Of a DNA stretch of 44,208 nucleotides, positions 1-10,015 are shown piece by piece; the stretch's first letter is position 1, and every line of letters begins with the position of its first letter. The stretch lies in the NCBI RefSeq assembly GCF_000172075.1, contig NZ_ABIC01000036.1:1-44208 (forward strand), read 5' to 3'. The position numbers were made by a program, and so were the translations under genes. A model generated the notes under the pieces. That model was not told where the DNA came from. It ran no database searches and was given only the letters and a program-made list of their open reading frames with translations. The DNA is from Shewanella benthica KT99. GTDB lineage: Bacteria > Pseudomonadota > Gammaproteobacteria > Enterobacterales > Shewanellaceae.

Positions 1-580
<580 letters not shown>

Positions 581-965
581 AAGTTCTTTTGATGCATCCT
601 CTTTCGATGATGACATCGGCTCAATGAAACTTTTGCCTTCACTTTTTAAAAAGTGAAAACAAAAAAACTGTTTTTCACTAACCCGAAAGTTAATGAAGCT
701 TACATATTTTGCTTCTTTGAATTTACTTTGCTTGCTCGTGAGAGTAATAAAGTAGACACCAAAGTCGCTATGGTCACTCAGTAGTTCATTGAGTAAATTT
801 TTTGATTACCTCGTGAGAGGTAATTTCGAATAACTCAACACCTGTGAGTGTCCACACAGATTTCTTGTTTCGTATTGTTAAAGAGCTGGTGCTTGGTAGC
901 ACCGCCGTTAGACGCTAGGTCGCAGGCTTTTACTTACTTCCCAAGGCGTTCCGCCTTGGCTAGGG
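581..965 (-). ncRNA. rrn operon leader (precursor 16S 5' region)
   Basis: This stretch between the P2 start and the 16S 5' end is transcribed but not part of mature 16S. It holds boxA at 874-886. A perfect 8-bp hairpin (CCAAGGCG / CGCCTTGG, 3-nt loop) lies at 941-959, close to the expected P2 transcript start. A small ACCTC-GTGA-GAGGT hairpin lies near 808-821. The part nearest the 16S should pair with the distal spacer to form the RNase III processing stalk, but the partner lies outside the window. Open frames on either strand here lack ribosome sites and are not genes. Confidence 0.8.
874..886 (-). promoter_or_regulatory. boxA antitermination element of the rrn leader
   Basis: The minus strand reads GCTCTTTAACAAT. 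This matches the rrn boxA core (TGCTCTTTAACA) bound by NusB-NusE for ribosomal RNA antitermination, and it lies between P2 and the 16S gene as expected. Confidence 0.85.
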
Positions 966-971
966 ATGCGT

Positions 972-999
972 ATTCTACACTCCCAATTGTTGGCGTCAA
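972..999 (-). promoter_or_regulatory. rrn P2 promoter
   Basis: On the minus strand a TTGACG -35 box (994-999) and a TAGAAT -10 box (972-977) are separated by 16 bases. An A/T-rich UP-element-like tract lies immediately upstream (1003-1030). It is about 390 bases from the 16S 5' end. Confidence 0.75.
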
Positions 1000-1117
1000 G
1001 GGCTTTTTAAAATTTAATTTCAATCGTTTAAAACGAAGAAAAAACAAGCTTACTTGTTGCCCTGACTGCGTTTCAACTTCGTTTAAGAAGACTGGTTTGC
1101 CGTGTCAGTGGATGCGC

Positions 1118-1145
1118 ATTATAGGGGCGTCAGCCCAGAGCGCAA
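1118..1145 (-). promoter_or_regulatory. rrn P1 promoter
   Basis: On the minus strand a TTGCGC -35 box (1140-1145), a 16-base spacer and TATAAT (1118-1123) are followed by GCGCATCCACTGACAC. This closely resembles the G/C-rich stringent discriminator and start region of E. coli rrn P1 promoters. An A/T-rich upstream region (about 1150-1190) fits an UP element and Fis sites. The 16-base spacer and discriminator predict control by ppGpp/DksA and initiating NTP (inference). Confidence 0.8.
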
Positions 1146-1265
1146 GGGCTAATAGTGAGTTAATTCTCTTTTCTTATTCGTTTGAATGTTATTTGGCCTG
1201 ATCTCCTACTTTTTAAGCATTATAATGCCGGTATTACGCTTCATACCTATATTTAAGGAGTTTCC

Positions 1266-1820
1266 GTGCCTGTTTCATTAAGAGCCTATAAAGGGGTAAG
1301 TCCTCAATTCGATGATTCTGTATACCTAGATGATGCCTGTGTACTCGTTGGCGACATATTTTTAGATACTGATTCTAGTATTTGGCCTTTAGTTGCCGCA
1401 CGCGGTGATGTGAACCACATGAGAATTGGTAAGAGGACCAATGTACAAGACGGGGCAATTCTTCATGTCACGCGCAAGTCTCCATCTAATCCTGACGGCC
1501 ATCCTCTATTAATAGGCGATGACGTCACCATAGGACATAAAGCTATGCTCCATGGTTGCAGCGTTGGCAATCGTATCTTAGTCGGTATGGGAGCCATTAT
1601 CCTGGACGGTGCAATATTAGAAGATGATGTGATCTTAGGCGCGGGTTCTTTAGTTCCGCCAGGGAAGGTACTAAAGAGTGGCCACTTATATGTAGGTAGC
1701 CCGGCAAAACAGGTCCGCGCGCTGACCGAAGCAGAACTTCAATTTCTACCACAGTCAGCCGATAATTATGTTCGACTCAAGAATGAGTATTTAGATAAAG
1801 AAATAGTCACTCCAGTCTAG
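1266..1820 (+). CDS. yrdA: gamma-carbonic anhydrase-like hexapeptide-repeat protein YrdA
   Basis: This 184-residue left-handed beta-helix protein has the same length as E. coli YrdA and resembles it along its whole length. The three zinc-ligand histidines of the gamma-carbonic anhydrase family appear to be present: H67 (in ILHVT), H91 and H96 (IGHKAMLHGC). Hexapeptide repeats run from about residue 25 to 150. It is probably a trimeric cytosolic metalloprotein; carbonic anhydrase activity is not proven for this subfamily. The start is GTG at 1266 with AAGGAG five bases upstream, and a good TATAAT lies at 1221-1226. It is divergent from the rrn promoters and convergent with yrdB, and the yrdA/rrn neighbourhood matches the E. 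coli rrnD flank. Confidence 0.93.
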   Translation: MPVSLRAYKGVSPQFDDSVYLDDACVLVGDIFLDTDSSIWPLVAARGDVNHMRIGKRTNVQDGAILHVTRKSPSNPDGHPLLIGDDVTIGHKAMLHGCSVGNRILVGMGAIILDGAILEDDVILGAGSLVPPGKVLKSGHLYVGSPAKQVRALTEAELQFLPQSADNYVRLKNEYLDKEIVTPV

Positions 1821-1852
1821 TTAAAGGCAAGTCTTTAACAATGTGAAGGCGA

Positions 1853-2116
1853 TTAGCGCCAACTCACAGCCCCATCCTCATCGAACATCTCCTGTTCGAT
1901 GAGCTCTTCAACGTGATCTTCGATATCGAAACGGCATGCTTCGAAGGCAGCAAGCACTTCGGCTTCCCCTGTCAACGCCTCACCATGCAGCTTAGTTAAT
2001 CTTGATAGGCTTATTCGACATTGTATATTAGCTCCCTGAACCTGAGCCGGAAAAATAACCTGCTGCTTATTATCATCCCAATCTTGTAAGTCCGGAAATA
2101 AAACACTCTGATTCAT
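1853..2116 (-). CDS. yrdB: DUF1488 family protein YrdB
   Basis: This 87-residue acidic protein begins [20 protein letters not shown] and matches the DUF1488 family and E. coli YrdB (about 85 residues) in length and pattern (FPD..W..NK..V.FPA at the N-terminus, acidic tail). Its function is unknown. Its ATG overlaps the aroE stop codon (ATGA, 2113-2116), so it is translationally coupled to aroE and is probably the last gene of the leftward hemF-aroE-yrdB unit. No transmembrane segment or catalytic motif is visible. Confidence 0.88.
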   Translation of the reverse strand: MNQSVLFPDLQDWDDNKQQVIFPAQVQGANIQCRISLSRLTKLHGEALTGEAEVLAAFEACRFDIEDHVEELIEQEMFDEDGAVSWR

Positions 2117-2937
2117 TCTGCATCCAACTTTATTCTTAATGCATCTAAAGCTGTTGTCACCTTGGGCCTAACACCACGCCATAATTCAAAACTTTTAGCA
2201 GCCTGCCCTACTAGCATGCCTAAGCCATCGACCACAGCACTCGCTCCCAAGGATGAGGCCCAAGAATTAAACGAAGTCATCTGCTTGCTATACATCATGT
2301 CGTAGCACTTTGTTGCTGCATCTATGACTGACTCGGGGATCTGTGGAACATCACCTGATAAGCTTGAAGAAGTAGAATTAATGATTATATCGAATGAAGC
2401 AGTCAGTTCATTAGTCGCTATGGCTCTGGTGTTTCCGTATTCGGCAAACAGCTCCGCCAGCACTTCCGCTTTCTCATGAGTTCTATTGTGGATACAGAGC
2501 TCGGCAATCTCGGCATTTAACAGAGGCAGAATGCAGCCCCTTGCAGCCCCACCGGCCCCCAAGAGCAGCACTCGTTTTCCGACTAAGCTACCAAAGTTAT
2601 GTTGCAGATCGGCGACCAGACCTAAACCATCGGTATTGTCACCACGAATATCGCCGTTCTCTAATAAGGTTAAGGTATTAACCGCTCCCGCCAACGATGC
2701 CAATTCACTCAACTCATCGCATAATTTAAATGCCTGCTCTTTAAAGGGGACGGTAACATTGGCTCCCTTGCCCTTATTAAGCCAAAACTCCGACAAGCTC
2801 TTTTCGAAACCATCGATCGGGGCCAGCAAGGCCTCATACTCTAATACTTGCTCCGTCTCTTCGGCAAATAAACCATGTATAAATGGAGATTTACTGTGTG
2901 CTATCGGGTTTCCAAAAACGGCATATCTGTCAGTCAT
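2113..2937 (-). CDS. aroE: shikimate dehydrogenase (NADP+)
   Basis: AroE reduces 3-dehydroshikimate to shikimate with NADPH in the chorismate pathway, in the cytosol. The protein has 274 residues, the usual length. Visible features are the substrate-binding serines in NPIAHSKSP (S15, S17), the catalytic lysine in [10 protein letters not shown] (K66), D103 in GDNTDGLGL, and the dinucleotide-binding GAGGAARG (127-134) followed by NRT (cofactor 2'-phosphate region). The start ATG at 2937 has GGAGAT just upstream. It overlaps yrdB by four bases. A decayed copy of the hemF 3' end lies between this gene and hemF. Confidence 0.97.
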   Translation of the reverse strand: MTDRYAVFGNPIAHSKSPFIHGLFAEETEQVLEYEALLAPIDGFEKSLSEFWLNKGKGANVTVPFKEQAFKLCDELSELASLAGAVNTLTLLENGDIRGDNTDGLGLVADLQHNFGSLVGKRVLLLGAGGAARGCILPLLNAEIAELCIHNRTHEKAEVLAELFAEYGNTRAIATNELTASFDIIINSTSSSLSGDVPQIPESVIDAATKCYDMMYSKQMTSFNSWASSLGASAVVDGLGMLVGQAAKSFELWRGVRPKVTTALDALRIKLDAE

Positions 2938-2976
2938 CGTTTATCTCCAAAGTCGGATGCAACCTGATTAAACCAA

Positions 2977-3068
2977 AGCTTCTGGTGTGTACATATACTC
3001 CCAACGGACCAGAATGTCGGGAATGTGGCATCGACATATGTTGCAGTTAATGCCTACGCCACCAGCAA
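2977..3068 (-). pseudogene. decayed duplicate of the hemF 3' region
   Basis: Positions 2977-3006 are identical to 3155-3184 inside hemF (30 of 30 bases). After one mismatch, 3008-3011 also matches, and 3025-3037 is identical to 3193-3205. A weaker match (GCCACCAG) follows further along. The duplicated part encodes the [11 protein letters not shown] stretch near the HemF C-terminus. A net 10-base insertion breaks the reading frame, and the frame containing [11 protein letters not shown] runs into TAA two codons after it. It lies just downstream of the hemF stop in direct orientation. Confidence 0.85.
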
Positions 3069-3085
3069 TTCAATCAAGCATAACT

Positions 3086-4021
<936 letters not shown>

Positions 4022-4064
4022 TTATATTTACAAGCTGGCACTTATATAGCGTATTTTTAAGTGT

Positions 4065-4622
4065 TTAGCGTAAGACCTTGCCGCTGAGGGCGTCGATAAT
4101 CGTCGAAGGATTTGCATCTAAGCCTAACTCTCCAGTGGCAGTGCCTGCTATCACACCTTCAAATTGTGCGGTCACTTCATCCAAACTCATTGCGGGTTGT
4201 TGACCGGTAATATTTGCACTGGTAGACACCAGAGGTTTACCCAGATTATTGCAGATAGCTTGTATTCCTGGATGGGCGGAAACCCTAACCGCCAATGAAT
4301 TAAAGCTGCCACAGAGTAGCTTAGAAATATCGGATCTTATAGGCATAATAAAGGTGAAAGGACCGGGCCATTTAGAAAACACTGACTCAAGCTGTTTTGT
4401 CGTCAACTGAGTGTCATCGAGATAGGGTGCGAGCTGAGAATAATCGCTGGCGACTAAGATCAATCCCTTCTGCCAAGGACGCTGTTTCAAGCCGAGTAAC
4501 TTCTCTATCGCTACATCATTATCAGGATCACAGCCTAAGCCATACACAGCCTCGGTTGGATAGGCGATCACGCCTCCATTTTCAATCAGCTCAGAAATTT
4601 CTGATGGGTCTAACTGCAACAT
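4065..4622 (-). CDS. tsaC: threonylcarbamoyl-AMP synthase TsaC (YrdC/RimN)
   Basis: TsaC makes L-threonylcarbamoyl-AMP from threonine, bicarbonate and ATP, the first step of the t6A37 modification of ANN-decoding tRNAs. The protein has 185 residues (E. coli 190). Family signatures are [18 protein letters not shown] (15-32), [34 protein letters not shown] and [15 protein letters not shown]. The start ATG at 4622 has AAGGT upstream. It sits between yrdD (30 bases upstream) and hemF, matching the E. coli aroE-tsaC-yrdD order with hemF inserted. Confidence 0.95.
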   Translation of the reverse strand: MLQLDPSEISELIENGGVIAYPTEAVYGLGCDPDNDVAIEKLLGLKQRPWQKGLILVASDYSQLAPYLDDTQLTTKQLESVFSKWPGPFTFIMPIRSDISKLLCGSFNSLAVRVSAHPGIQAICNNLGKPLVSTSANITGQQPAMSLDEVTAQFEGVIAGTATGELGLDANPSTIIDALSGKVLR

Positions 4623-4652
4623 GTATCGTTACCTTCAATCAAATTCAATAAT

Positions 4653-5216
4653 TTAGACTGCTCTTTTATACTTGCATGTCTTCTTCGGACACTCTAAGCG
4701 AGACCCAGCGGCACCTTTCCTCACTATCAGGATGCCGAAACCACACTCGGGACAGGCTTCGGCTACGGGTCGATAGTTCACTAAAAACTTACACTTAGGG
4801 TAACCGCTGCAGGCATAAAAACTTTTACCAAACCGACTGGTTCTATGCTCAATCTTCCCGGTTTTACAACTTGGGCAAGCAATCTGATCTTCAGGTTCTT
4901 CCTTATCATGCTTTTCAATATGCTTACAATCGGGGTAATTTGTACAGCCAATAAAAATGCCAAATCGTCCAGACTTTACCGCCAGTTCATGGCCACACTC
5001 GGGGCATTCTGAATCAGGGATGGCTTGAGTTTCAATAGACTCATGTTGTACTAACGGCCGAGTATAATCACATACAGGATAACTATTACACCCAATGAAA
5101 CCGCCATGTTTACTATGCCGAACCGATAGCTCACTGCCGCACTTAGGGCAGAGTTCATACTCTTTCTCTAAGGCATGTTCATGGGAACTAAACAGTTGAT
5201 CATCAATTTTAGACAT
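4653..5216 (-). CDS. yrdD: topoisomerase I-type zinc-finger protein YrdD
   Basis: The 187-residue protein consists of four consecutive topoisomerase C-terminal zinc ribbons: CPKCGSEL...GCNSYPVC, CPECGHEL...GCTNYPDC, CPSCKTGK...ACSGYPKC and CPECGFGI...CPKKTC. It has no topoisomerase catalytic domain. The layout matches E. coli YrdD (180 residues), which probably binds single-stranded nucleic acid. I chose the ATG at 5216 (MSKIDDQ) because it fits family length; an in-frame TTG at 5255 would add 13 residues with no obvious ribosome site. It is first in the leftward yrdD-tsaC-hemF-aroE-yrdB series. Confidence 0.9.
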   Translation of the reverse strand: MSKIDDQLFSSHEHALEKEYELCPKCGSELSVRHSKHGGFIGCNSYPVCDYTRPLVQHESIETQAIPDSECPECGHELAVKSGRFGIFIGCTNYPDCKHIEKHDKEEPEDQIACPSCKTGKIEHRTSRFGKSFYACSGYPKCKFLVNYRPVAEACPECGFGILIVRKGAAGSRLECPKKTCKYKRAV

Positions 5217-5361
5217 GGGGTTCTCGGTTAAATCGGCTATCAGCCATTTTACCAAGCAAAGCCAACACAGGGAAATATCTTAGGAGATTAATTATCACTA
5301 GGTTTATAGCTAGAAACAACACAAGTATATAGTATGCAAAAAATACAATGGAATGAATATT

Positions 5362-5427
5362 ATGCTGCGCAAGTCAGTTTTGGCTCTTGCGATAGCTCTG
5401 CCTACTCTACTATCTAAGAGCCTTTAG
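5362..5427 (+). pseudogene. 21-codon orphan signal-peptide-like ORF
   Basis: In the 332-base gap between yrdD and smg, an ATG preceded by GGAATGAATATT opens a 21-codon frame (MLRKSVLALAIALPTLLS...). It has a basic n-region and hydrophobic h-region like a Sec signal peptide, then stops at TAG. No mature protein follows in that frame. It may be the remains of an exported-protein gene, or a genuine short hydrophobic peptide. The terminator at 5483-5509 lies 55 bases downstream. Confidence 0.3.
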
Positions 5428-5482
5428 CGACTTAGACCCCGGCACACCTGTTCAAGGATGATGCTCACAGGCATTACTAATC

Positions 5483-5509
5483 AAAAAAGGAGGCTAGGCC
5501 TCCTTTTTT
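5483..5509. terminator. bidirectional rho-independent terminator
   Basis: A 12-bp stem (AAAAAAGGAGGC / GCCTCCTTTTTT) with a TAG loop and T-runs in both directions. On the minus strand it lies 40 bases past the smg stop and should end the dprA-smg transcript. On the plus strand it would end any transcript of the short ORF at 5362. Confidence 0.85.
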
Positions 5510-5548
5510 TTATCACATTAAGTGCAGAAATAATGAGTGCTGATATAA

Positions 5549-6022
5549 CTAGGAATGCAATCGACCGTCATGCTGCTCGAAGATAAGATCTTCCATTTTT
5601 TCATAAGCAGACTCATTACCTGGCACATTAAATAACACCATAAGCACGACCCACTTGAGATCTTCCAATATTAACATCGGCTCATCAAGTTCCATTACAC
5701 GGTCTATGACCATCTCGCGGATTATAACGCTTAATACTTTTATCTGCTCTAGAAATAGAAGAAAACCTCTACACTCGACATCTAGCTTATCCATCTCATC
5801 CTGAGTATAAATTCTGAATGAATGTTGAGCATGATCACACAGATAAGGCGTATCCCCTTCCTGTAGCTCGGCTAAATGTTCAAGCCAAGAGATGGCTTTA
5901 ATTATCTCGGACTGATGAAAACCAGCACGGGTGAGCTCTTGTGTAAGCTCATCTTCATCCACTAAAAACTCTACTTCACTATGAACATAGTTTTCAAATA
6001 GATACATGAGGATATCAAACAT
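5549..6022 (-). CDS. smg: Smg family protein (DUF494)
   Basis: This 157-residue protein has the same length as E. coli Smg and similar conserved blocks ([16 protein letters not shown] at the start, [40 protein letters not shown]). It is acidic and mostly helical, and its molecular function is unknown. I chose the ATG at 6022, which has GAGGAG seven bases upstream and matches the family N-terminus; upstream in-frame starts would only add dprA-overlapping sequence. The gap to the dprA stop is two bases, so the two are surely co-transcribed, as in E. coli. Confidence 0.93.
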   Translation of the reverse strand: MFDILMYLFENYVHSEVEFLVDEDELTQELTRAGFHQSEIIKAISWLEHLAELQEGDTPYLCDHAQHSFRIYTQDEMDKLDVECRGFLLFLEQIKVLSVIIREMVIDRVMELDEPMLILEDLKWVVLMVLFNVPGNESAYEKMEDLIFEQHDGRLHS

Positions 6023-6024
6023 GG

Positions 6025-7128
6025 CTAGCTCCTCTTTAGTCTTATATAACCACCGGGCACTACAGCGACCCAACCTTGTAATTCAAGTTCAAGCATTTGC
6101 TCTAATACTAAATCTATGGCCTTTCCACTATGCTCAACCACATCATCTATTGTGGTGGTCTCATATCCTACACTAGCTAACAGTGAGGCAAATGGCAAAT
6201 TAACGGCCTTAACCTCCTCTATATAGTGACGTCTTCTCAGTTCTTCAAGGTGAAAATCCGATAAAGCGGTAACTTCTTCTATTATATCGGCCGCATTCTC
6301 CACAAGCTTTGCGCCGTCTTTGAGAAGGTCATGGCAACCTTGACTCTGACCGGCGAGGATATTACCAGGAACCGCGAACACCTCACGCCCTTGTTCCAAT
6401 GCCAGTTTAGCGGTAATGAGTGAACCGCTTTTTCTGCAGGCTTCTACCACTAAGGTACCTAAAGATAGACCGCTGATTATCCTGTTACGTTTCGGAAAAT
6501 TACCGGCGAAAGGTTTCGTACCGGGCCAAAACTCACTGACTATGGCTCCATGGTGCTGAATTTTTTCATAGATAGCCCTGTGTCTGCGAGGATAGATCAC
6601 ATCGGTTCCCGTCCCCAACACTGCCAAAGTTCTTCCTTCATTATCGATACATGCTTGATGAGCCGAGCCATCGATGCCTACGGCCATACCACTCACTACA
6701 GCAAAACCTAAACCTGTTATCTCAGCAGCCAACCGATAGGCTATCTGCAGCCCTGTTTGTGACGCGGCTCTGCTACCAACAATCGCAATAGCAGGAAACT
6801 TCAACGCATGTAGCTCCCCTTTGACGAATATGATAGTGGGCGGATCGATTATCTGCTTGAGAAGATAAGGGTAGTCGGGATCGTCTAAGGTCAATATATA
6901 ATGATTATCGGCAGCTTGTTGCCATGACAGTGCCGACTCTACACGAGAAAAGTCGGGAGTGAGCGAACACTTGAGTAGACTCTCAGGCAGCGGAAGAGCA
7001 TCGGGTTCATGCTCTAACATCTGTCTGAGTTCCTCTACATCCATGTAGTTGAGCAGTTGTTGGATCCGGGCGGGTCCTAGCCCGGATACAGCACTAACAA
7101 CCAGCCAGTCGACCAGTTTATCGGTAAT
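6025..7128 (-). CDS. dprA: DNA processing protein DprA/Smf, probably AUU-initiated
   Basis: DprA binds incoming single-stranded DNA and loads RecA during transformation. The Rossmann-like domain is clear: [90 protein letters not shown] and [14 protein letters not shown] winged-helix DML1-like C-terminus ends [16 protein letters not shown]. The first in-frame ATG (7044) has no ribosome site and cuts off conserved N-terminal sequence. The frame stays open upstream and encodes [19 protein letters not shown], typical of the DprA HhH/SAM-like start. The only plausible initiation there is ATT at 7126-7128, preceded by GAGGTGA (7133-7139). That gives 367 residues, against 374 in E. coli. An in-frame TGA lies four codons before it. 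Confidence 0.9.
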   Translation of the reverse strand: MTDKLVDWLVVSAVSGLGPARIQQLLNYMDVEELRQMLEHEPDALPLPESLLKCSLTPDFSRVESALSWQQAADNHYILTLDDPDYPYLLKQIIDPPTIIFVKGELHALKFPAIAIVGSRAASQTGLQIAYRLAAEITGLGFAVVSGMAVGIDGSAHQACIDNEGRTLAVLGTGTDVIYPRRHRAIYEKIQHHGAIVSEFWPGTKPFAGNFPKRNRIISGLSLGTLVVEACRKSGSLITAKLALEQGREVFAVPGNILAGQSQGCHDLLKDGAKLVENAADIIEEVTALSDFHLEELRRRHYIEEVKAVNLPFASLLASVGYETTTIDDVVEHSGKAIDLVLEQMLELELQGWVAVVPGGYIRLKRS

Positions 7129-7253
7129 TCCTTCACCTCAATATTGGTAATTAGTAAAATTATAACCAGAATCAACAGATATCCCTTCGGCTGCCAATCA
7201 GTTTATGTGTCCAACTCTAAGCTTTATTCACCGCCTAGTTATTCCCTAACTCT

Positions 7254-8342
7254 TTATTCACTAATAAGGAGAGCATCGGGTGTTACTAGCTTATCTTCGA
7301 CTCTGACGGGCCTCTCGTTAACCATGATGAGTCCCATGCTGGTCTTGCCGAACACCTTGAACACCATCAACTTGCCTCGATAGATATCCGGCATCTTGAT
7401 AGAGTTAGTGGAAGACACACTCGACAACATAGTCTCGTATGTACTTCGCCCTGTAGGTATTACAGGCTGACCATCACCATTAATAACGATATCTAAGCCA
7501 TCTCTATAGATAGAGAAAACATGACCGGATTCGACACCATCCTCGCTGCCTTTATCGATATAAACAACATCGAGTTTCCCCATCTCACGCAGATATTTCT
7601 CAGAGGCTAGCACGGATGCAGGAGATGAAAGCTCGGCGGCTCGAGGCATAAAATAAGCGGACATTAATGAGTCATCTTCGATTGGCATCACTCGACTGCC
7701 CGCAACTGTTTCACGAAAATTACTCAATAACTTAATTTTAGAGACAGGACCGGACTCGATGACACGACCACTGGCGGTTAATATCACCTCGACGCCAAGA
7801 TCGTCCCCATTGTTGCTGACAAAATCACGACCTCGCTCATAGGCACCGAATTTATCACCCATGGTAAGTTCGGCTTGAATATAAATCACATCGCCAACGA
7901 TATGATGCCTAGATTCACTCTCACCGCCTAACACCATAGGCTGAGTTTCGAACCAGTCACTATCAACTACCCTGTTCTGAACTAGATATGGCCTGACTAA
8001 CGCAAGATCAATGGCAGGGATAGCACTATCTTTAGGCATGATTCTGCCTTGAGGAGACTTACGAATATAAGGTTTTACGACCAGTCTAGGTTCACCGTCG
8101 ATGAAGACTAATGTCAGCCTGTCACCAGGATAGATGAGATGGGGGTTAGCGATTTGAGGGTTGTCCCCCCAAAGCTTAGGCCAGCGCCAAGGATCTTTTA
8201 GGAAATATGCAGAGATATCCCAGAGGGTATCTCCCTTCTCCACCACATAAGAGTCGGGGTGCCCTGATTTCAATGTCAGGGTATCGGCGAACACAAAAGA
8301 GCAATTTAATAAAATTAAACCGAGTAAAATTAATCGTTTCAT
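7254..8342 (-). CDS. exported LysM-domain peptidoglycan-binding protein
   Basis: The 362-residue protein has a Sec signal peptide (MKRLILLGLILLNCSFVFA, predicted cleavage before D20). One LysM domain follows at about 31-80 (SYVVEKGDTLWDISAYFLKD...NPHLIYPGDRLTLV). The remaining 280 residues show no domain I can name. LysM binds N-acetylglucosamine glycans, so it probably sits in the periplasm on the cell wall. I prefer the ATG at 8342; an in-frame GTG at 8354 would only add four residues before the signal peptide. It is divergent from def. LysM proteins at this position next to dprA are common in gammaproteobacteria. No specific role can be assigned. Confidence 0.85.
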   Translation of the reverse strand: MKRLILLGLILLNCSFVFADTLTLKSGHPDSYVVEKGDTLWDISAYFLKDPWRWPKLWGDNPQIANPHLIYPGDRLTLVFIDGEPRLVVKPYIRKSPQGRIMPKDSAIPAIDLALVRPYLVQNRVVDSDWFETQPMVLGGESESRHHIVGDVIYIQAELTMGDKFGAYERGRDFVSNNGDDLGVEVILTASGRVIESGPVSKIKLLSNFRETVAGSRVMPIEDDSLMSAYFMPRAAELSSPASVLASEKYLREMGKLDVVYIDKGSEDGVESGHVFSIYRDGLDIVINGDGQPVIPTGRSTYETMLSSVSSTNSIKMPDIYRGKLMVFKVFGKTSMGLIMVNERPVRVEDKLVTPDALLISE

Positions 8343-8467
8343 CGGGGTTCCCACGCTGTTTGTTCTCTATATGACAAACTATCCCTTGCAGGAAGCACTC
8401 GAAAGATAAAACTAGTTTGGTGATATAGAGAGCTTTTGCTGTTATTGATTGCCACTAAGGATTAAAA

Positions 8468-8495
8468 TTGACCCATTAGCTAAAGTCAGTATAAC
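8468..8495 (+). promoter_or_regulatory. candidate promoter of def-fmt-rsmB-trkA
   Basis: TTGACC (8468-8473), a 16-base spacer and TATAAC (8490-8495) lie 40 bases upstream of the def ATG, in the 193-base gap divergent to the LysM gene. Confidence 0.5.
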
Positions 8496-8535
8496 CAACT
8501 GATAAAGATTTGACAGACTTGTTAAGAGTTTAAGT

Positions 8536-9048
8536 ATGAGTTTACTAAAAATTTTACGTTTTCCCGATGAAAGATTACGCACGCTTGCCAAGCCGGTTAC
8601 AGAGTTTAACACTGGCTTGCAAACTCAAATCAATAATATGTTCGAAACCATGTACGAAGACAAGGGAGTTGGCCTAGCCGCAACCCAGGTCGATTACCAC
8701 AGGCAATTGATTATCATGGATCTTCAAGATGAAGAAGAAAGACCAAAAGTCTTCATAAACTTGGAAATTGTTGCCAGCAGCGGCCACTTTTCCAACGAAG
8801 AGGGCTGTCTTTCTGTACCTGGGTTCTATGCCGACATCGAGCGCGCCGAACATGTCACCATCAAGGCTCTTGATCGAGACGGTATTGAGTTCACTCTCGA
8901 TGCTGATGGCTTATTCGCCATCTGTTTACAGCACGAACTGGATCACCTCAAAGGCAAGTTATTTGTCGATTACCTGTCGCCCCTAAAGCGTCAGCGCATC
9001 AAGCAAAAGCTGGAAAAAGCCGCACGACTAGAAGCAAAACAGGGATAG
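8536..9048 (+). CDS. def: peptide deformylase
   Basis: Def removes the formyl group from nascent-chain N-formylmethionine using a bound Fe2+. At 170 residues it has the standard length. The three active-site motifs are intact: GVGLAATQ (44-51), EGCLSVPG with metal ligand C91, and QHELDHLKG with ligands H133 and H137 and catalytic E134. It is the first gene of the rightward def-fmt-rsmB-trkA unit, with the fmt start eight bases after its stop. The pairing with fmt reflects the formylation/deformylation cycle. Confidence 0.98.
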   Translation: MSLLKILRFPDERLRTLAKPVTEFNTGLQTQINNMFETMYEDKGVGLAATQVDYHRQLIIMDLQDEEERPKVFINLEIVASSGHFSNEEGCLSVPGFYADIERAEHVTIKALDRDGIEFTLDADGLFAICLQHELDHLKGKLFVDYLSPLKRQRIKQKLEKAARLEAKQG

Positions 9049-9055
9049 CCTTATC

Positions 9056-10015
9056 TTGAAACCATTAAATATCGTTTTTGCCGGTACTCCGGACTTCGCC
9101 GCTCGCCACCTGCAAGCCCTGATAGACTCTGAACATCATGTTATTGGTGTCTATTCTCAGCCTGATCGCCCCGCAGGAAGAGGAAAAAAATTACAGGCGA
9201 GTCCGGTAAAAACCTTGGCGCTGGAGCATAACATTCCTATTTACCAGCCTAAGTCCTTACGTGATGAAGCGGCCCAGCAGGAATTAAGCGGCTTAAATGC
9301 CGACCTTATGGTTGTCGTCGCCTACGGTTTAATCTTGCCTCAAGTGGTTTTGGATACCCCAAGACTAGGCTGTATCAATGTACACGGCTCAATCCTTCCC
9401 CGCTGGCGCGGTGCGGCACCGATACAAAGAGCACTCTGGGCCGGTGATAAAGAAACAGGTATCACCATAATGCAGATGGACTTAGGTCTGGATACCGGTG
9501 ATATGCTTCTCAAGACTCAGCTGACTATCGAAGATGATGACACCTCAGGGAGCCTCTATGACAAATTGGCACTACAAGGACCGGATGCACTTATTCAAGC
9601 ATTAGCCGGTCTGGCAAATGGTGAACTCAAGGCAGAGAAGCAAGATGAAACTCTGGCGAACTACGCCAAAAAGCTGAGTAAAGAAGAAGCTGAGCTGGAT
9701 TGGAATAAATCGGCACTGCAGCTTTGGCGCGAAATACGCGCCTTTAATCCTTGGCCTATCAGCCACTTCAGTCACAATGATGCCAGTATCAAGGTCAGAC
9801 AGGCTAAGGTGAGTGAATCGATTAGCGATGCACCGGCAGGCACCATCATCTCAGCCGATAAGAACGGCATAGAGATAGCGACAGGTGAAGGGGTGCTGAG
9901 TCTGCAGAACATGCAGTTACCGGGTAAGAAGCCACTGAGTGTCGGCGACATCCTTAATTCTCGCGGTGATTGGTTTACTCCAGGCACACGCTTAAAAAAC
10001 AAAGAGGCTAGCTAA
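9056..10015 (+). CDS. fmt: methionyl-tRNA formyltransferase
   Basis: Fmt transfers a formyl group from 10-formyl-THF to initiator Met-tRNA. The protein has 319 residues (E. coli 315). Seen are the N-terminal [14 protein letters not shown], the [13 protein letters not shown] anticodon-side loop, the catalytic region [18 protein letters not shown] and [12 protein letters not shown], and a C-terminal OB-like domain (about 205-319). Initiation appears to be at TTG (9056), giving [12 protein letters not shown], with AGGGA upstream. Its TAA stop overlaps the rsmB ATG by one base (TAATG at 10013-10017), so the two are probably translationally coupled. Confidence 0.97.
   Translation: MKPLNIVFAGTPDFAARHLQALIDSEHHVIGVYSQPDRPAGRGKKLQASPVKTLALEHNIPIYQPKSLRDEAAQQELSGLNADLMVVVAYGLILPQVVLDTPRLGCINVHGSILPRWRGAAPIQRALWAGDKETGITIMQMDLGLDTGDMLLKTQLTIEDDDTSGSLYDKLALQGPDALIQALAGLANGELKAEKQDETLANYAKKLSKEEAELDWNKSALQLWREIRAFNPWPISHFSHNDASIKVRQAKVSESISDAPAGTIISADKNGIEIATGEGVLSLQNMQLPGKKPLSVGDILNSRGDWFTPGTRLKNKEAS

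Noticed and set aside
848..1201. Plus-strand open frame of 117 codons in the rrn leader and promoter region
   Set aside because: It runs antisense to boxA, P1 and P2, has no ribosome site and shows no recognisable protein pattern.
2486..2971. Plus-strand open frame of 161 codons opposite aroE
   Set aside because: Antisense shadow of aroE, with low-complexity composition and no ribosome site.
7707..7719. TGTTTCACGAAAA in the LysM gene as parS
   Set aside because: Only one half-site is present.
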